Below, piece by piece: positions 17,029 through 26,497 of a stretch of DNA of 64,000 nt. Under the pieces are notes generated by a model. It searched no databases, was not told the DNA's origin, and worked only from the letters and a program-made list of their open reading frames with translations. Location of the stretch: NCBI GenBank assembly GCA_017792425.1, contig CP051233.1:2197642-2261641 (forward strand). The letters are read 5' to 3'. Position numbers and translations under genes: made by a program. The number at the start of each line of letters is the position of its first letter. Positions within the stretch are counted from its first letter, which is position 1. The stretch is from Thalassovita sp. (GTDB lineage Bacteria; Pseudomonadota; Alphaproteobacteria; Rhodobacterales; Rhodobacteraceae).

Positions 17029-17658
17029 TTAACTGTCGCCGTCTGCCTTGGCGCGGCTGGTCACGATTTCGTCAATCAGGCCCCAGTCCTTGGCTTCCTC
17101 GGGTGACATGAAGTTATCGCGCTCCAGCGCCTTTTCCACGTCTTTCAGCGTGCGACCCGTGTGCTTCACGTAAATCTCGTTCAGGCGGCGCTTCAGCTTC
17201 AGGGTTTCCTCGGCGTGGATCATGATGTCCGTCGCCTGGCCCTGGTACCCACCGCTGGGCTGGTGCACCATCACGCGGCTGTTGGGCAGGCTGAAACGCA
17301 TCCCCGGTTCGCCCGCCGTCAGCAGCAACGACCCCATCGAGGCCGCCTGCCCGATCACCAGCGTGCTGACCTTCGGCTTGATGTATTGCATCGTATCATA
17401 GATCGACAGGCCAGAGGTCACGACACCGCCGGGGCTGTTGATGTACATGCTGATTTCCTTGGACGGGTTTTCCGCCTCCAGGTGCAGCAACTGCGCAACG
17501 ATCAGGCTGGACATACCGTCGTGCACCGGACCCGACAGGAAAATGATCCGTTCCTTCAACAGGCGCGAAAAGATGTCATAGGCGCGTTCGCCACGGCTGG
17601 TCTGTTCCACGACCATCGGGACCAGGGTGTTCATGTATACGTCAAAAGGGTCTTTCAT
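17029..17658 (-). CDS. clpP: ATP-dependent Clp protease proteolytic subunit
   Basis: 209 residues. The catalytic serine is Ser 107 (GQAASMGS) and the catalytic histidine is His 132 (MVHQPSGG). INSPGG near 74-79 is the oxyanion-hole region. It assembles as two heptamer rings and degrades proteins delivered by ClpX or ClpA. ATG 17658 is chosen because relatives start at MKDP-like sequences; in-frame codons further upstream encode non-homologous sequence. Confidence 0.98.
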   Translation of the reverse strand: MKDPFDVYMNTLVPMVVEQTSRGERAYDIFSRLLKERIIFLSGPVHDGMSSLIVAQLLHLEAENPSKEISMYINSPGGVVTSGLSIYDTMQYIKPKVSTLVIGQAASMGSLLLTAGEPGMRFSLPNSRVMVHQPSGGYQGQATDIMIHAEETLKLKRRLNEIYVKHTGRTLKDVEKALERDNFMSPEEAKDWGLIDEIVTSRAKADGDS

Positions 17659-17778
17659 ATCCGCCTGCCTGCTGTTGTTTCCGCACCTATACGCATCATG
17701 TGCTAATGGAGTCTTAGTGTCGCACCGGGGGGGCTGCAAGGGCCGAAGCATCTTTTCGGGCGAAGTTCCGGGAACGTG

Positions 17779-17813
17779 AAAACCCCGAAGGCGCGGCAAC
17801 GCCTCCGGGGTTT
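17779..17813 (-). terminator. Intrinsic terminator of hemA
   Basis: An almost perfect stem (AACCCCGGAGGCG with CGCCTTCGGGGTT on the minus strand) ends in TTTT. It begins 22 bp after the hemA stop. Confidence 0.88.
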
Positions 17814-17834
17814 CATTCTGTTCACGCGGTCTGA

Positions 17835-19058
17835 TTACTGCGCAGCCAGCGGCTGGCGAGCCAGGCGGCATTCGGCCCACAGCGATTGCAGCGCATTGAC
17901 CAGGTGGGTCATGTCCTCTGCCGTGTGGACGGGCGACGGGGTGATCCGCAGCCGTTCGGTACCCTTGGGCACGGTCGGATAGTTGATCGGCTGGATATAG
18001 ACCCCGTGATCCGCCATCAACCTGTCAGAGATGTATTTGCACTTCACCGGATCGCCCACCATCACCGGGATGATGTGGCTGGGGTTCGAAATGTGCGGGA
18101 TACCGATTTCATCCAGACGCGCCCGCAATTCCGCGACGCGGTCCTGCTGGCCCTGACGTTCCGCATCCGACTGTTTCAGATGCCGGATCGAGGCCACCGC
18201 CCCTGCTGCCACATGCGGTGGCAGCGCGGTGGTGAAAATGAACCCGCTGGCAAAGGAGCGCACGAAATCCACCAGTTCCTTGGAGCCGGTGATATAGCCG
18301 CCAACGACGCCGAAGGCCTTGCCCAGCGTGCCCTCGATGATGTCGATCCGGTCCATCAATCCTTCGCGCTCGGCCACGCCGCCACCGTGCGGGCCGTACA
18401 TGCCCACCGCGTGAACCTCGTCGATATAGGTCATGGCGTTGTATTTGTCGGCCAGATCGCAAATCGCCGCGATCGGGGCGATGTCACCATCCATAGAGTA
18501 GACGGATTCGAATGCGATCAGCTTGGGCGCCTCCAGCGGCAGCGATTGCAGATGCGCCTCCAGATCCGCCAGGTCGTTATGTTTCCAGATGATGCGGCGG
18601 GCCTTGGAATGGCGGATGCCTTCGATCATAGAGGCGTGGTTCAGCGCGTCCGACAGGATCACCAACCCGGGGATCTTCGCCCCCAGCGTCCCCAGCGTCG
18701 CCCAGTTGGACACGTAGCCGGATGTGAACAGCAGCGCCGCTTCCTTGCCGTGCAGGTCAGCCAGCTCGGCCTCCAGTTCCACATGGTCATGGGTGGTGCC
18801 GCTGATATTGCGTGTACCGCCCGCGCCTGCGCCGCTGCGATCCAGCGCGTCATGCATCGCGGCCAGAACCTTGGGGTGCTGCCCCATGCCCAAGTAGTCG
18901 TTGGAGCACCAGATGGTCACATCCCGCGCCTCCCCTCCCTTGCGGAACGTCGCCTTGGGGAAATCCCCCAGATGCCGTTCCAGATCGGCGAAAACGCGAT
19001 AGTTGCCCTCTTCCCGCAAGCGGGTCAGCGACTCTTTGAAAAATCCCTGATAGTCCAT
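17835..19058 (-). CDS. hemA: 5-aminolevulinate synthase
   Basis: 407 residues, the normal bacterial length. The PLP lysine is Lys 247 (EGTLGKAFG); GAGAGGTRNISGT near 76-87 and DEVHAVGMYG near 213-222 are the family blocks. It condenses glycine and succinyl-CoA to 5-aminolevulinate, the C4 route to heme typical of alphaproteobacteria. It starts at ATG 19058 after AAGGAAGGCCCC. It is followed upstream by soxF, which starts a long cytochrome-rich cluster, a sensible neighbour for heme supply. Confidence 0.97.
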   Translation of the reverse strand: MDYQGFFKESLTRLREEGNYRVFADLERHLGDFPKATFRKGGEARDVTIWCSNDYLGMGQHPKVLAAMHDALDRSGAGAGGTRNISGTTHDHVELEAELADLHGKEAALLFTSGYVSNWATLGTLGAKIPGLVILSDALNHASMIEGIRHSKARRIIWKHNDLADLEAHLQSLPLEAPKLIAFESVYSMDGDIAPIAAICDLADKYNAMTYIDEVHAVGMYGPHGGGVAEREGLMDRIDIIEGTLGKAFGVVGGYITGSKELVDFVRSFASGFIFTTALPPHVAAGAVASIRHLKQSDAERQGQQDRVAELRARLDEIGIPHISNPSHIIPVMVGDPVKCKYISDRLMADHGVYIQPINYPTVPKGTERLRITPSPVHTAEDMTHLVNALQSLWAECRLARQPLAAQ

Positions 19059-19131
19059 GCTTTCGGGGCCTTCCTTTTCTGTTCCGTAAAGGACCGCCCC
19101 CGCGGGGCCGGTCCAGTTGCGTAGTCCGAAG

Positions 19132-20400
19132 TCAGCCGAACATATCAGCGGTGATACCCGCGTACCACCCCAGCGACTCTTCATAGGTCTGTTTTCTCAG
19201 TGCGGCATCTTCACCAGTCTGGCTGATGAAACTGGATACACTGGCGATTTTTTCATCCGTGGCCTGATAGGCCGCCCCTACCTTGATGCCATCGTCCGTG
19301 TCGATCAATGACCAACAAGTATTAGTGAACTTGGCCGGAAAGACCTTGGACCCGGTCAACGCCCCGCGTACGGCCATCGCCGCGACCTTGGCCTGGGAAT
19401 TGGCCGAGAAGCCGGATTTCGGCATATCGCCCTGATCGGTGGCGTCGCCCAGAACGTGGATGTTTTCATCCACGCGGCTTTGCATCGTATGCCCGCTGAC
19501 AGGCGCCCAGTTACCGTCGGTGATCCCGGCCAGTTCGCAGATTCGCCCGGCCTTTTGCGCCGGGATTACGTTGCAGACATCCACTTTTTCCACCGTGCCG
19601 TCGATATTGACGGTCATGGCCTCGGCATCGACCGACACCTTGTCCCCGCCGAAATCCGGGCCGATCCGCTCTATCATGCCGGGATAGTGCCGGCCCCAGC
19701 CTTCTTCGAACAGGGCCTGCTTGGAAAACTTCGGCTTGGGATCGGCGATCAGGATCTTGGCGGTCGGATTGATCTGCGTCAGCAGGTGCGCGACCATGCT
19801 GATGCGTTCATACGGCCCCGGCGGGCAGCGAAAGGGGTTCGGCGGGGCGATCATGGCATAGACACCGCCCTGCGGCATCGCCTCGATCTGCGCTTTCAGC
19901 AATTCGGTCTGCGACCCGGCCTTGTAGGCATGGGGCATCCGGTTCTGTTTCGTCACATCCCAGCCCGGCACCGCGCCGTCGACGAAATCAATCCCGGGGC
20001 TGAGGATCAGCCGGTCATAGGGCAGCACCGCGCCGCCCGCCAGCGTCACGGTTCTGGCGTCACGATCCACGCCCACCGCCCAGTCATGCACCACGTTCAC
20101 GCCGTATTGGCTGGCCAACACGCCATAGCTGTGCCCGATCGAGGACAGTTCCCGGAACCCGCCGAGATAGAGGTTGGAAAAGAAGCAGGTGTAATACAGG
20201 CGCGTCGGTTCCACCAGGGTCACGTCAATCGCGCCGTCGCTGTCCTTGGCTAGGTAACGCGCCGCTGTTGCGCCCCCCGCCCCGCCGCCGATGACCACGA
20301 CGCGTGGCTTGCCGTGGCTCGCGCCCCAGACCGAGGGCGCGGCCAGCGTTGCGGCGGCGGCCATACCGGTTCCGACAAATGCTCTTCTGTTCAGTTTCAT
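19132..20400 (-). CDS. soxF: SoxF, flavocytochrome c sulfide dehydrogenase flavoprotein subunit
   Basis: 422 residues. A Tat-type N-terminus (LNRRAFVG, Arg 5-6) is followed by an FAD Rossmann motif VVIGGGAGG near 35-43. Cysteines in YYTCFFSN (Cys 72) and PFRCPPGP occupy segments where FCSD flavoproteins have redox cysteines. LGDATDQGDMPKSG is the second FAD-contact block. SoxF pairs with the cytochrome SoxE in the periplasm and stimulates thiosulfate oxidation or oxidises sulfide. It is the last gene of the sox operon. Confidence 0.93.
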   Translation of the reverse strand: MKLNRRAFVGTGMAAAATLAAPSVWGASHGKPRVVVIGGGAGGATAARYLAKDSDGAIDVTLVEPTRLYYTCFFSNLYLGGFRELSSIGHSYGVLASQYGVNVVHDWAVGVDRDARTVTLAGGAVLPYDRLILSPGIDFVDGAVPGWDVTKQNRMPHAYKAGSQTELLKAQIEAMPQGGVYAMIAPPNPFRCPPGPYERISMVAHLLTQINPTAKILIADPKPKFSKQALFEEGWGRHYPGMIERIGPDFGGDKVSVDAEAMTVNIDGTVEKVDVCNVIPAQKAGRICELAGITDGNWAPVSGHTMQSRVDENIHVLGDATDQGDMPKSGFSANSQAKVAAMAVRGALTGSKVFPAKFTNTCWSLIDTDDGIKVGAAYQATDEKIASVSSFISQTGEDAALRKQTYEESLGWYAGITADMFG

Positions 20401-20425
20401 TGGTCCTCTCCCTTGAATGCGGATC

Positions 20426-21133
20426 TCAGCCCTGAAGATCCTTGAAATAGGCGGCCAGCGCCGCGATCTCTTCGTCCGTCAGGCGGCCCGCCATCATCTG
20501 CATGACCGGATGCGGGCGGATCTTGCGCTTGTAGGCGTGCATGGCGACGACAAAATCCTCGGTCGGCCAGTGCGTGATGGATGGAATGCCTTCGTCGGCG
20601 CCGCTGCGCTGGTGGCAGGTGGTGCATTCGCTGGCCAGGTATTCGCCATATTCCGGGTCTCCGACGATGGCCAGGATTTCGGCCGACAGTTCCACCTCTG
20701 GCGGCAGTTGCGTCGGCTGCGCTTCGGGGATGTTGGACGGGTTGTCCGAAAACTGGCGCATGTAGGCCAGCACGTCATAGCGGTCCTGCTGATCCGCCAG
20801 CCCGCGAAAGCTCATGCGCGTGCCGGTGACCAGCGCCTTGGGGTTTTCCAGATAGGCGTCCAGCTTTTGCAGCGTCCAGATCAGCCCATCCGCCCCGGCG
20901 CGCTGCAACCCCTTGGAATAGGCGAAATCATCGTCCACCGACCCCGCCTTGCGGCCAAAGATCCCGTTCAGATGCGGGCCGATCCGGTTCCGCGCCCCGG
21001 CGCCGATCTGATGACACCCGGCGCATTTGCCGAAAATCTCGCGCCCCCGGTCAGCGTCGCCAAATTCATCGGCATGGCTGGCGGAACTGCCCAACAGGAT
21101 GGCCAGCGCAGCAGCCCCGATCCAATTCCTCAT
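20426..21133 (-). CDS. soxE: SoxE, diheme c-type cytochrome
   Basis: 235 residues with a Sec signal peptide (cleavage near 21). Heme-binding motifs are CAGCH at 37-41 and CTTCH at 170-174. The first domain resembles mitochondrial-type cytochrome c (GPHLNGIFGRKAGS). It is the electron-accepting partner of SoxF. ATG 21133 follows GGGAGGATCGCCA. It is separated from soxD by 168 bp containing a strong hairpin. Confidence 0.93.
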   Translation of the reverse strand: MRNWIGAAALAILLGSSASHADEFGDADRGREIFGKCAGCHQIGAGARNRIGPHLNGIFGRKAGSVDDDFAYSKGLQRAGADGLIWTLQKLDAYLENPKALVTGTRMSFRGLADQQDRYDVLAYMRQFSDNPSNIPEAQPTQLPPEVELSAEILAIVGDPEYGEYLASECTTCHQRSGADEGIPSITHWPTEDFVVAMHAYKRKIRPHPVMQMMAGRLTDEEIAALAAYFKDLQG

Positions 21134-21266
21134 TGGCGATCCTCCCGTTCCTGCGATCCCGCGATCATGGGTCGTCACGACACATAGGACACGACCCAGA
21201 ACAACCAGGCGCTGGCGCGGCCTCCTCCGGGTCTTGCCAGCATTGCGCCATGCCCTTTGCATGGCT

Positions 21267-21294
21267 GGGCGGGGCCGAAACACCGGCCCCGCCC
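21267..21294 (-). other. Strong hairpin between soxD and soxE
   Basis: GGGCGGGGCCG and CGGCCCCGCCC form a perfect 11-bp stem with a 6-nt loop, starting 8 bp after the soxD stop. No T run follows, so it is more likely an mRNA-stabilising or processing element, or a partial attenuator, than a simple terminator. Confidence 0.7.
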
Positions 21295-21301
21295 CAGTAT
21301 A

Positions 21302-22402
21302 TCATTCCGAGTAGGATTTCAGATAAGCGATAACCGCCGCGATATCTTCGTCCTTCTTCAGCCCGGCAAAGGACATTTTCGTCTTGTTGACGAACTCTTT
21401 GGGCTTGGCCAGGAACGCGGCAAGGGTTTCGTCATTCCAGACGGTGCCCGCCGCGCCCATGTCCTGCATGGTCTTGGAGTATTTGAACCCCTCCGCACTA
21501 CCCAGCGTCCGGCCAATGACGTTGTTCAACTCCGGGCCGGTCTTGTTCTTGGCGCCCTCGCCCACCTGGTGGCAGGCCTTGCACTTCTTGAACACGCCTT
21601 CGCCCTCGGCCACCAGCGCCGGATCAAGCGCCGCTGCATCCGTCGCGGCGGTCTCTTCCGCAGGGGCTGCCTCTTGCGTTTCGGCCTTGGCCTCTGTCGC
21701 ACCGGACACGGCCGGGCGGTTTTCGCGCGGCTTGGTGGCGTCGATCATTTCCTGCACCTTGCGGGCGCGGGTTTCCTCTGGCGTGACGTCCAGCACGGCG
21801 GCGCGCATGGTGATCTTCACTTCGCCGTCCTTGCAGTTGTCCATGCAGGGTTCCGTCCAGAACTGAGCCTCTGACGTTTCGCGGTCATCCACGATGAACC
21901 CTTCGGCATTCGGCATTTCCACATCCAGGAAGGTTTCGTTCGACAGGATGAAATCATCCTCCACCAGGTCGTTCGAATACAGGATATAGGCGACGATGGC
22001 ATAGACCTCGTCATCGGTCAGCGTTTGCGCGTTGCCAAAGGGCATAGAGCGGCGAACATAGTCAAAAGTGGTGGACAGATAGGGCCAGTACGATCCGACG
22101 GTTTTCAGCGGATCCTTGCGGTCCAGCGTATCCATGCCCCCGGCCAGTTTGGGCCAGTTGTCCACACCTTCGGCGAATTCACCGTGACAGATGGCACAGT
22201 TTTCCGAGAAGATCATCTCGCCATCCTCGACGTTGCCCGAACCGACCGGCAGGCCGGTTCCGTTGGGCGATACGTCCAGATCCCAAGCGGCGATTTCCTC
22301 GGGCAAAGCGGCACGGCCCAGACCATATTTTTCGGCATAGGCAGGCATGGCCGCCAGCGCGGCAATCGCGGTCCCGACCAGCAGATTACGATACTTCGAC
22401 AT
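21302..22402 (-). CDS. soxD: SoxD, sulfur dehydrogenase diheme cytochrome subunit
   Basis: 366 residues with a signal peptide (MSKYRNLLVGTAIAALAAMPAYA). Heme motifs are CAICH at 69-73 and CKACH at 274-278. An Ala/Glu-rich linker (about 233-258) separates the N-terminal Sox-type domain from the C-terminal cytochrome c domain. It accepts electrons from the molybdenum subunit SoxC. Its 5' end overlaps the soxC 3' end by 17 bp. Confidence 0.95.
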   Translation of the reverse strand: MSKYRNLLVGTAIAALAAMPAYAEKYGLGRAALPEEIAAWDLDVSPNGTGLPVGSGNVEDGEMIFSENCAICHGEFAEGVDNWPKLAGGMDTLDRKDPLKTVGSYWPYLSTTFDYVRRSMPFGNAQTLTDDEVYAIVAYILYSNDLVEDDFILSNETFLDVEMPNAEGFIVDDRETSEAQFWTEPCMDNCKDGEVKITMRAAVLDVTPEETRARKVQEMIDATKPRENRPAVSGATEAKAETQEAAPAEETAATDAAALDPALVAEGEGVFKKCKACHQVGEGAKNKTGPELNNVIGRTLGSAEGFKYSKTMQDMGAAGTVWNDETLAAFLAKPKEFVNKTKMSFAGLKKDEDIAAVIAYLKSYSE

Positions 22403-23672
22403 TCTCTGCCTCCCCGTTTTCCTTGATCCACCAGGTCTGAATGCAGTTGTTGTGGTAGATCGAGTTTTCACCGCGCACGTCGCGCAGCATGTGCTTGGTC
22501 GGCTGGACATAGCCGGTTTCATCCATCGCGCGCGATTGCAGCAGCATTTCTTCGCCGTTCCATTCGGTGTCCAGATAGAAACGGGTCAGCGCCATTTTCT
22601 GCCCCGGCGCGGCCAGGCGGGCGGTTTCCCAGGTCTTGCCACCGTCCCTGGATACGTCCACGCGGGTGATCGCCCCGCGACCGGACCACGCCAGTCCGGT
22701 GATGACCAGCGGGCCATGCCCGTGCTTGATCGGCGATTGCGGGCTGGGGCTGGTGACCACCGATTTGGCGTCCATGACCCAGGTCCACTTGCGGCTGGTG
22801 CCATTCGCCAGCGTATCGGTGTATTTGCTGGTTTCCTCGCGGCTTTCGACCGGGCCGTCCATGACCTCGATCCGGCGGATCCACTTGACCCACATGTTGC
22901 CTTCCCAGCCGGGAACGACCAGTCGCGCAGGGTATCCGTGTTCCTTGCGCAGCGCCTCGCCATTGGCCTTGAAGGCAATGATGCAGTCGTCCAGCGCCTT
23001 TTCCAGCGGGATGGACCGCCCGTTCGAGGACGCATCCGCCCCTTCGACATACACCCACTTGTCCGCGAAATCACCCGCGGCGCCCAGGCCTGCCTCTTCC
23101 AGCAGGGTGCGCAGGGTGACGCCGGTATATTCCATGTTGTGGATCATGCCGTGGGTGAACTGCGCCCCGTTCAGCTGCGACCCGGCCCATTCCATCCCGG
23201 TATTCGCTGCGCATTCCAGGAAATAAGTCTGGTTCACGCGCGGGAACCGTTCCAGATCTTCGTAGGTAAAGACCAGCGGCGTATCCACCAACCCGTTGAT
23301 CATCAAGCGATAATCTTCCTTGCGCAGCTCGATCGCGCCGGAATGGTGGCGTTCAAAGGCACAGCCCTGCGGGGTAATGGTGCCGTCCAGCGCGTGGATC
23401 GGCGTGAAGTTGATGGAACTGATCGTGTCAGCCGTCAGCCATTCCACGTTGCGGCGCACCACGTCCGATTCATACTTGATCGGCAGGCCATAGGGCGTTG
23501 CATCCACACCGTCGCCCGTGCCCTGCGCCCAGGGCTGTTTCTGGGTGATCAGGCGATCCGGGGTCGCAGCACCAGCGGCCCCTGCCCCGGCAATCGCGCC
23601 TGCCGTCGACGCCAGCGTCCCTTTCAGGAACGCGCGCCGCGAAGGCTGTTTGCCTTTGAAGCGGACTGTCAT
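22386..23672 (-). CDS. soxC: SoxC, molybdenum subunit of sulfur dehydrogenase Sox(CD)
   Basis: 428 residues with a Tat motif (PSRRAFLKG, Arg 12-13). Cys 154 in YFLECAANTG is the molybdenum-ligating cysteine of the sulfite oxidase fold, and ARLVVPGWEGNMWVKW is the following family block. Sox(CD) removes six electrons from the SoxY-bound sulfane sulfur, so its presence predicts complete oxidation to sulfate without sulfur globules. ATG 23672 follows GGAGGCAAAGACAG. Confidence 0.95.
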   Translation of the reverse strand: MTVRFKGKQPSRRAFLKGTLASTAGAIAGAGAAGAATPDRLITQKQPWAQGTGDGVDATPYGLPIKYESDVVRRNVEWLTADTISSINFTPIHALDGTITPQGCAFERHHSGAIELRKEDYRLMINGLVDTPLVFTYEDLERFPRVNQTYFLECAANTGMEWAGSQLNGAQFTHGMIHNMEYTGVTLRTLLEEAGLGAAGDFADKWVYVEGADASSNGRSIPLEKALDDCIIAFKANGEALRKEHGYPARLVVPGWEGNMWVKWIRRIEVMDGPVESREETSKYTDTLANGTSRKWTWVMDAKSVVTSPSPQSPIKHGHGPLVITGLAWSGRGAITRVDVSRDGGKTWETARLAAPGQKMALTRFYLDTEWNGEEMLLQSRAMDETGYVQPTKHMLRDVRGENSIYHNNCIQTWWIKENGEAENVEVS

Positions 23673-23745
23673 CTGTCTTTGCCTCCTAACTTTCACTATT
23701 CTGCCAGCCGGTGGCCCGGTCCGGCGCAATTCCGGGTATCGGGGA

Positions 23746-25443
23746 TCAGACCCCGACCACCTTGACGTTGTCATGCGGGGTGACGGTCACCGTGCCCATC
23801 TTGCGGATGTGGTTTTCCACCACGTCCCAGATCTGCGGGCCTTCGGTGCCTTCGTTCACGCTGGCCCAACCGGCAACCTGATAGGTCTTGGCCGGGTCGA
23901 TCGCCTCGCCGGTTTTCAACAGGGTCATTTCGCTGATGCGTTCACCCTGCGGCTTGCTGACGTCGATCTTGTAGCCCATGCCGCCGATGCGGACCATGTC
24001 GCCGCCCTGCTGGTAATACGGGTCCGTATTGAACAGGTTGTCGGCCACGTCCTCCAGCACGACATGGATGAATTCACCCGTCATTTCCGTGCGATACGCC
24101 GCGCCATAGGTCATCGAGGTCACGTTCCAGATGTCCTCTCGGGTGATGTCCTGACCGGGCAGGATCGACGGCCCCCAACGCACGCCGGGTGACATGGCGA
24201 TATCGGCCTCGCGCTCGCTCAGCAGGGCGTCGCAGATCAGGTCATCCCAGGTGCCGTTGAAGTTGCCGCGACGGAACAGCAGGCTGTCGGTCTTGCCGAC
24301 CACCTCGCTCATCTGGTCCAGGTAGGGCGCGCGCTGTTCGTCGATCAGCGCGGCGACGTCCTTGTCCGGTTCGATCACGTCGCTGAAAATCGGGATCAGC
24401 TTGTGGCGGAACCCCATCATGCGGCCATCGCGCACATCCAGATCGACGCGGCTGACGAATTTGCCGTTGGACCCCGACGCGATGATGATCGTGTCGCCCA
24501 CCAGCACCGGTTCCGGCACCGCGTCATGGGTGTGGCCCGACAGGATCACGTCGATGCCGGTGACACGGCTGGCCATCTTCTTGTCCACGTCGAACCCGTT
24601 GTGCGACAGCAGCACAACCAATTCTGCCCCCTCGGCGCGGACCTCGTCCACGACTTCCTGCATCCGTTCGTCGCGGATGCCAAAGCTGTATTCGGGGAAC
24701 ATCCAGCCGGGGTTGGCAATCGGCATATAGGGGAAGGCCTGCCCGATCACGGCGATCTTCACCCCGCCGCGTTCGAACATGCGGTAGGGTTCGAAATTCT
24801 CGGAAGGTTCATTCCATTCCGCGTCAAAGATGTTGGCGCCCAAGGCCGCGAACGGCAGGTTCGCCACGATTTCCTCAACCCGCGCCGATCCCAGCGTGAA
24901 TTCCCAGTGAAAGGTCATCGCGTCGGGCTTCAGCGCGTTCATCACGTTGACCATGTCCTGCCCTTCGGTGTGATAGCAGGTATAGGATCCGTGCCAGGTA
25001 TCGCCGCCATCCAGCAGCAGCGCGTCGGGACGGTCGGCACGGATCGCGTTGATCACGGTGGCAACACGGTCCAGCCCGCCGACCTTGCCATAGGCCTGCG
25101 CCAGCGAGGTGAAGTCGTTATAGGTCAGCGCATAGGCGCTGGGGGAACCATCCGCGATGCCGTACATCTTGCGGTAATCGGCGCCGGTGATATGGGGCAC
25201 CTGCCCACGCGCGCCGCCAACGCCCAGATTGATCTCCGGTTCGCGGAAATAGATCGGCTTCAACTGCGCGTGAATATCGGTGATATGGATCAGGGACACA
25301 TTGCCGAAGGTGTCGAACTTCAGCAATTCGTCCTGCGTCAGTTTCTGTTGCGCCGCCAGACGGGCCCAGTTGCCGAAACCTGATGCGCCCAGCATCGCGG
25401 ATGCGGCCATACTTACCTGAAGAAAATCGCGGCGAGAGATCAT
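23746..25443 (-). CDS. soxB: SoxB, SoxYZ-thiosulfohydrolase
   Basis: 565 residues with a Tat-type N-terminus (MISRRDFLQVSMAAS). Dimanganese-binding motifs of the metallophosphatase/5-nucleotidase fold are present: ITDIHAQ, DGGDTWHGS, LSHNGFD and LSGHTHD. The C-terminal domain holds GGDMVRIGGMGY. It hydrolyses the terminal sulfone from SoxY-cysteine S-thiosulfonate, releasing sulfate. ATG 25443 is preferred over an in-frame codon 15 residues earlier because of the Tat motif and GGAG upstream. Confidence 0.97.
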   Translation of the reverse strand: MISRRDFLQVSMAASAMLGASGFGNWARLAAQQKLTQDELLKFDTFGNVSLIHITDIHAQLKPIYFREPEINLGVGGARGQVPHITGADYRKMYGIADGSPSAYALTYNDFTSLAQAYGKVGGLDRVATVINAIRADRPDALLLDGGDTWHGSYTCYHTEGQDMVNVMNALKPDAMTFHWEFTLGSARVEEIVANLPFAALGANIFDAEWNEPSENFEPYRMFERGGVKIAVIGQAFPYMPIANPGWMFPEYSFGIRDERMQEVVDEVRAEGAELVVLLSHNGFDVDKKMASRVTGIDVILSGHTHDAVPEPVLVGDTIIIASGSNGKFVSRVDLDVRDGRMMGFRHKLIPIFSDVIEPDKDVAALIDEQRAPYLDQMSEVVGKTDSLLFRRGNFNGTWDDLICDALLSEREADIAMSPGVRWGPSILPGQDITREDIWNVTSMTYGAAYRTEMTGEFIHVVLEDVADNLFNTDPYYQQGGDMVRIGGMGYKIDVSKPQGERISEMTLLKTGEAIDPAKTYQVAGWASVNEGTEGPQIWDVVENHIRKMGTVTVTPHDNVKVVGV

Positions 25444-25547
25444 GCTCAATACTCCGAGCGTTTGAGTGTTCCAACTCCCCTGGCGCACAGCCCCAGAGGT
25501 CAGGCCAGTTCAGCCTTCAATTTCAATGTGTTGCAAGCCGTTGTTGA

Positions 25548-25574
25548 CTTGAGGGCGAGTGTCCCGCCCCCAAG
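25548..25574 (-). other. Hairpin between soxA and soxB
   Basis: CTTGGGGGCG pairs with CGCCCTCAAG (9 of 10 bp, minus strand) around a 7-nt loop, directly after the soxA stop. There is no T tract. It is a probable mRNA processing, stability or attenuation element within the operon. Confidence 0.6.
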
Positions 25575-25581
25575 TGAATGC

Positions 25582-26436
25582 TTAGTTGCGGACCGACGGG
25601 CCCTCGACCGACAGACCGTTACCACGGCTGGCGACATACAGTTCCAGCGCGATGAACTCGGGCGAACCTTCTGCATAGGTCTCGGCGCGGGTGTCGCGGA
25701 TGCAGCCCTTGAACCGGTTGTGGACACCGTTCAGCTTGGCGTTCTTCAGACGATAGGCCGGGAACGCGTTGATCTGCCCCTGCGACAGGTGGTCGGCGCG
25801 GATCATGTTGCCATAGTTCTGCTCGTGGCAGCTGGCGCAGGACAGGTCCAACTGGCCGGTACGGGTATAGTACAGCTCTTTGCCAGCTTCCCAGGTCGCC
25901 TGGGCCGGGCCGTCAATGGCCACGTTGACGGGCATCCCGCGCGATTGCAGCGAAATCAGCGCCACCATGTTCACCATGTCCCCGCCAGAGTATTTCAGCG
26001 CCTCGCCGCCCATCCGGGTGGTGACGCAGTCGTTGATCTGCATCTCCAGCGTGCGGACCTCGCCCGCGGCTTCGTTCCACTTGGGATAGACTGCGCGCAC
26101 GCCCTTCATGCTCTCTGCGGCGTCGCCGTGACAGGACGCGCAGGACTTGCCTTCGCCGCCCATCGCGGTGTTCCAGGCTTCGGCGGCGGCCTCGACGCCC
26201 AGCATGCCGGGGTTGTCGAAATCGTCCATCTCCATCGCCTGGGTATCGTCGTCGCGGAAATGCCACCCCGACATGACCTCGGACAGCGCACCCTCCAAGT
26301 GGGCCGGTGCAGCAGTCTTGGTGACCATTTCCAGATCGCCGTTGATGACCAGCTTGTCATCGTCTGCATCCGCCAGCGCGAATGCGGGCAAGGCCAGCGC
26401 CAGCGCCGCGACTGCGGTCATTTGCTTGAACTTCAT
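25582..26436 (-). CDS. soxA: SoxA, cytochrome subunit of the SoxAX thiosulfate-conjugating enzyme
   Basis: 284 residues with a signal peptide cleaved near residue 22. It is a diheme SoxA with CASCH motifs at 99-103 and 200-204. Cys 245 in RFKGCIRDTR is the position of the cysteine-persulfide heme ligand and active site. With SoxX it couples thiosulfate oxidatively to the SoxY cysteine. GGGAGGAAGC precedes the ATG. Confidence 0.96.
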   Translation of the reverse strand: MKFKQMTAVAALALALPAFALADADDDKLVINGDLEMVTKTAAPAHLEGALSEVMSGWHFRDDDTQAMEMDDFDNPGMLGVEAAAEAWNTAMGGEGKSCASCHGDAAESMKGVRAVYPKWNEAAGEVRTLEMQINDCVTTRMGGEALKYSGGDMVNMVALISLQSRGMPVNVAIDGPAQATWEAGKELYYTRTGQLDLSCASCHEQNYGNMIRADHLSQGQINAFPAYRLKNAKLNGVHNRFKGCIRDTRAETYAEGSPEFIALELYVASRGNGLSVEGPSVRN

Positions 26437-26451
26437 CTAGCTTCCTCCCTG

Positions 26452-26485
26452 AAGCAACCTTGTCCCGCGCGGGAACAAGGTGCTT
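26452..26485 (-). other. Long hairpin between soxZ and soxA
   Basis: The arms AAGCACCTTGTTCCC and GGGACAAGGTTGCTT pair over about 14 bp with single-base bulges around a GCGC loop. It sits between the soxA start and the soxZ stop with no strong T run, placing a stable structure at the soxYZ/soxA boundary, where subunit stoichiometry changes. A role in differential mRNA stability is inferred. Confidence 0.65.
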
Positions 26486-26497
26486 TTCTTGTTCTGA

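Noticed and set aside
19059..19184. 42-residue N-terminal extension of HemA
   Set aside because: It would overlap the soxF 3' end, and ALA synthases of this group start at MDY-like sequence.
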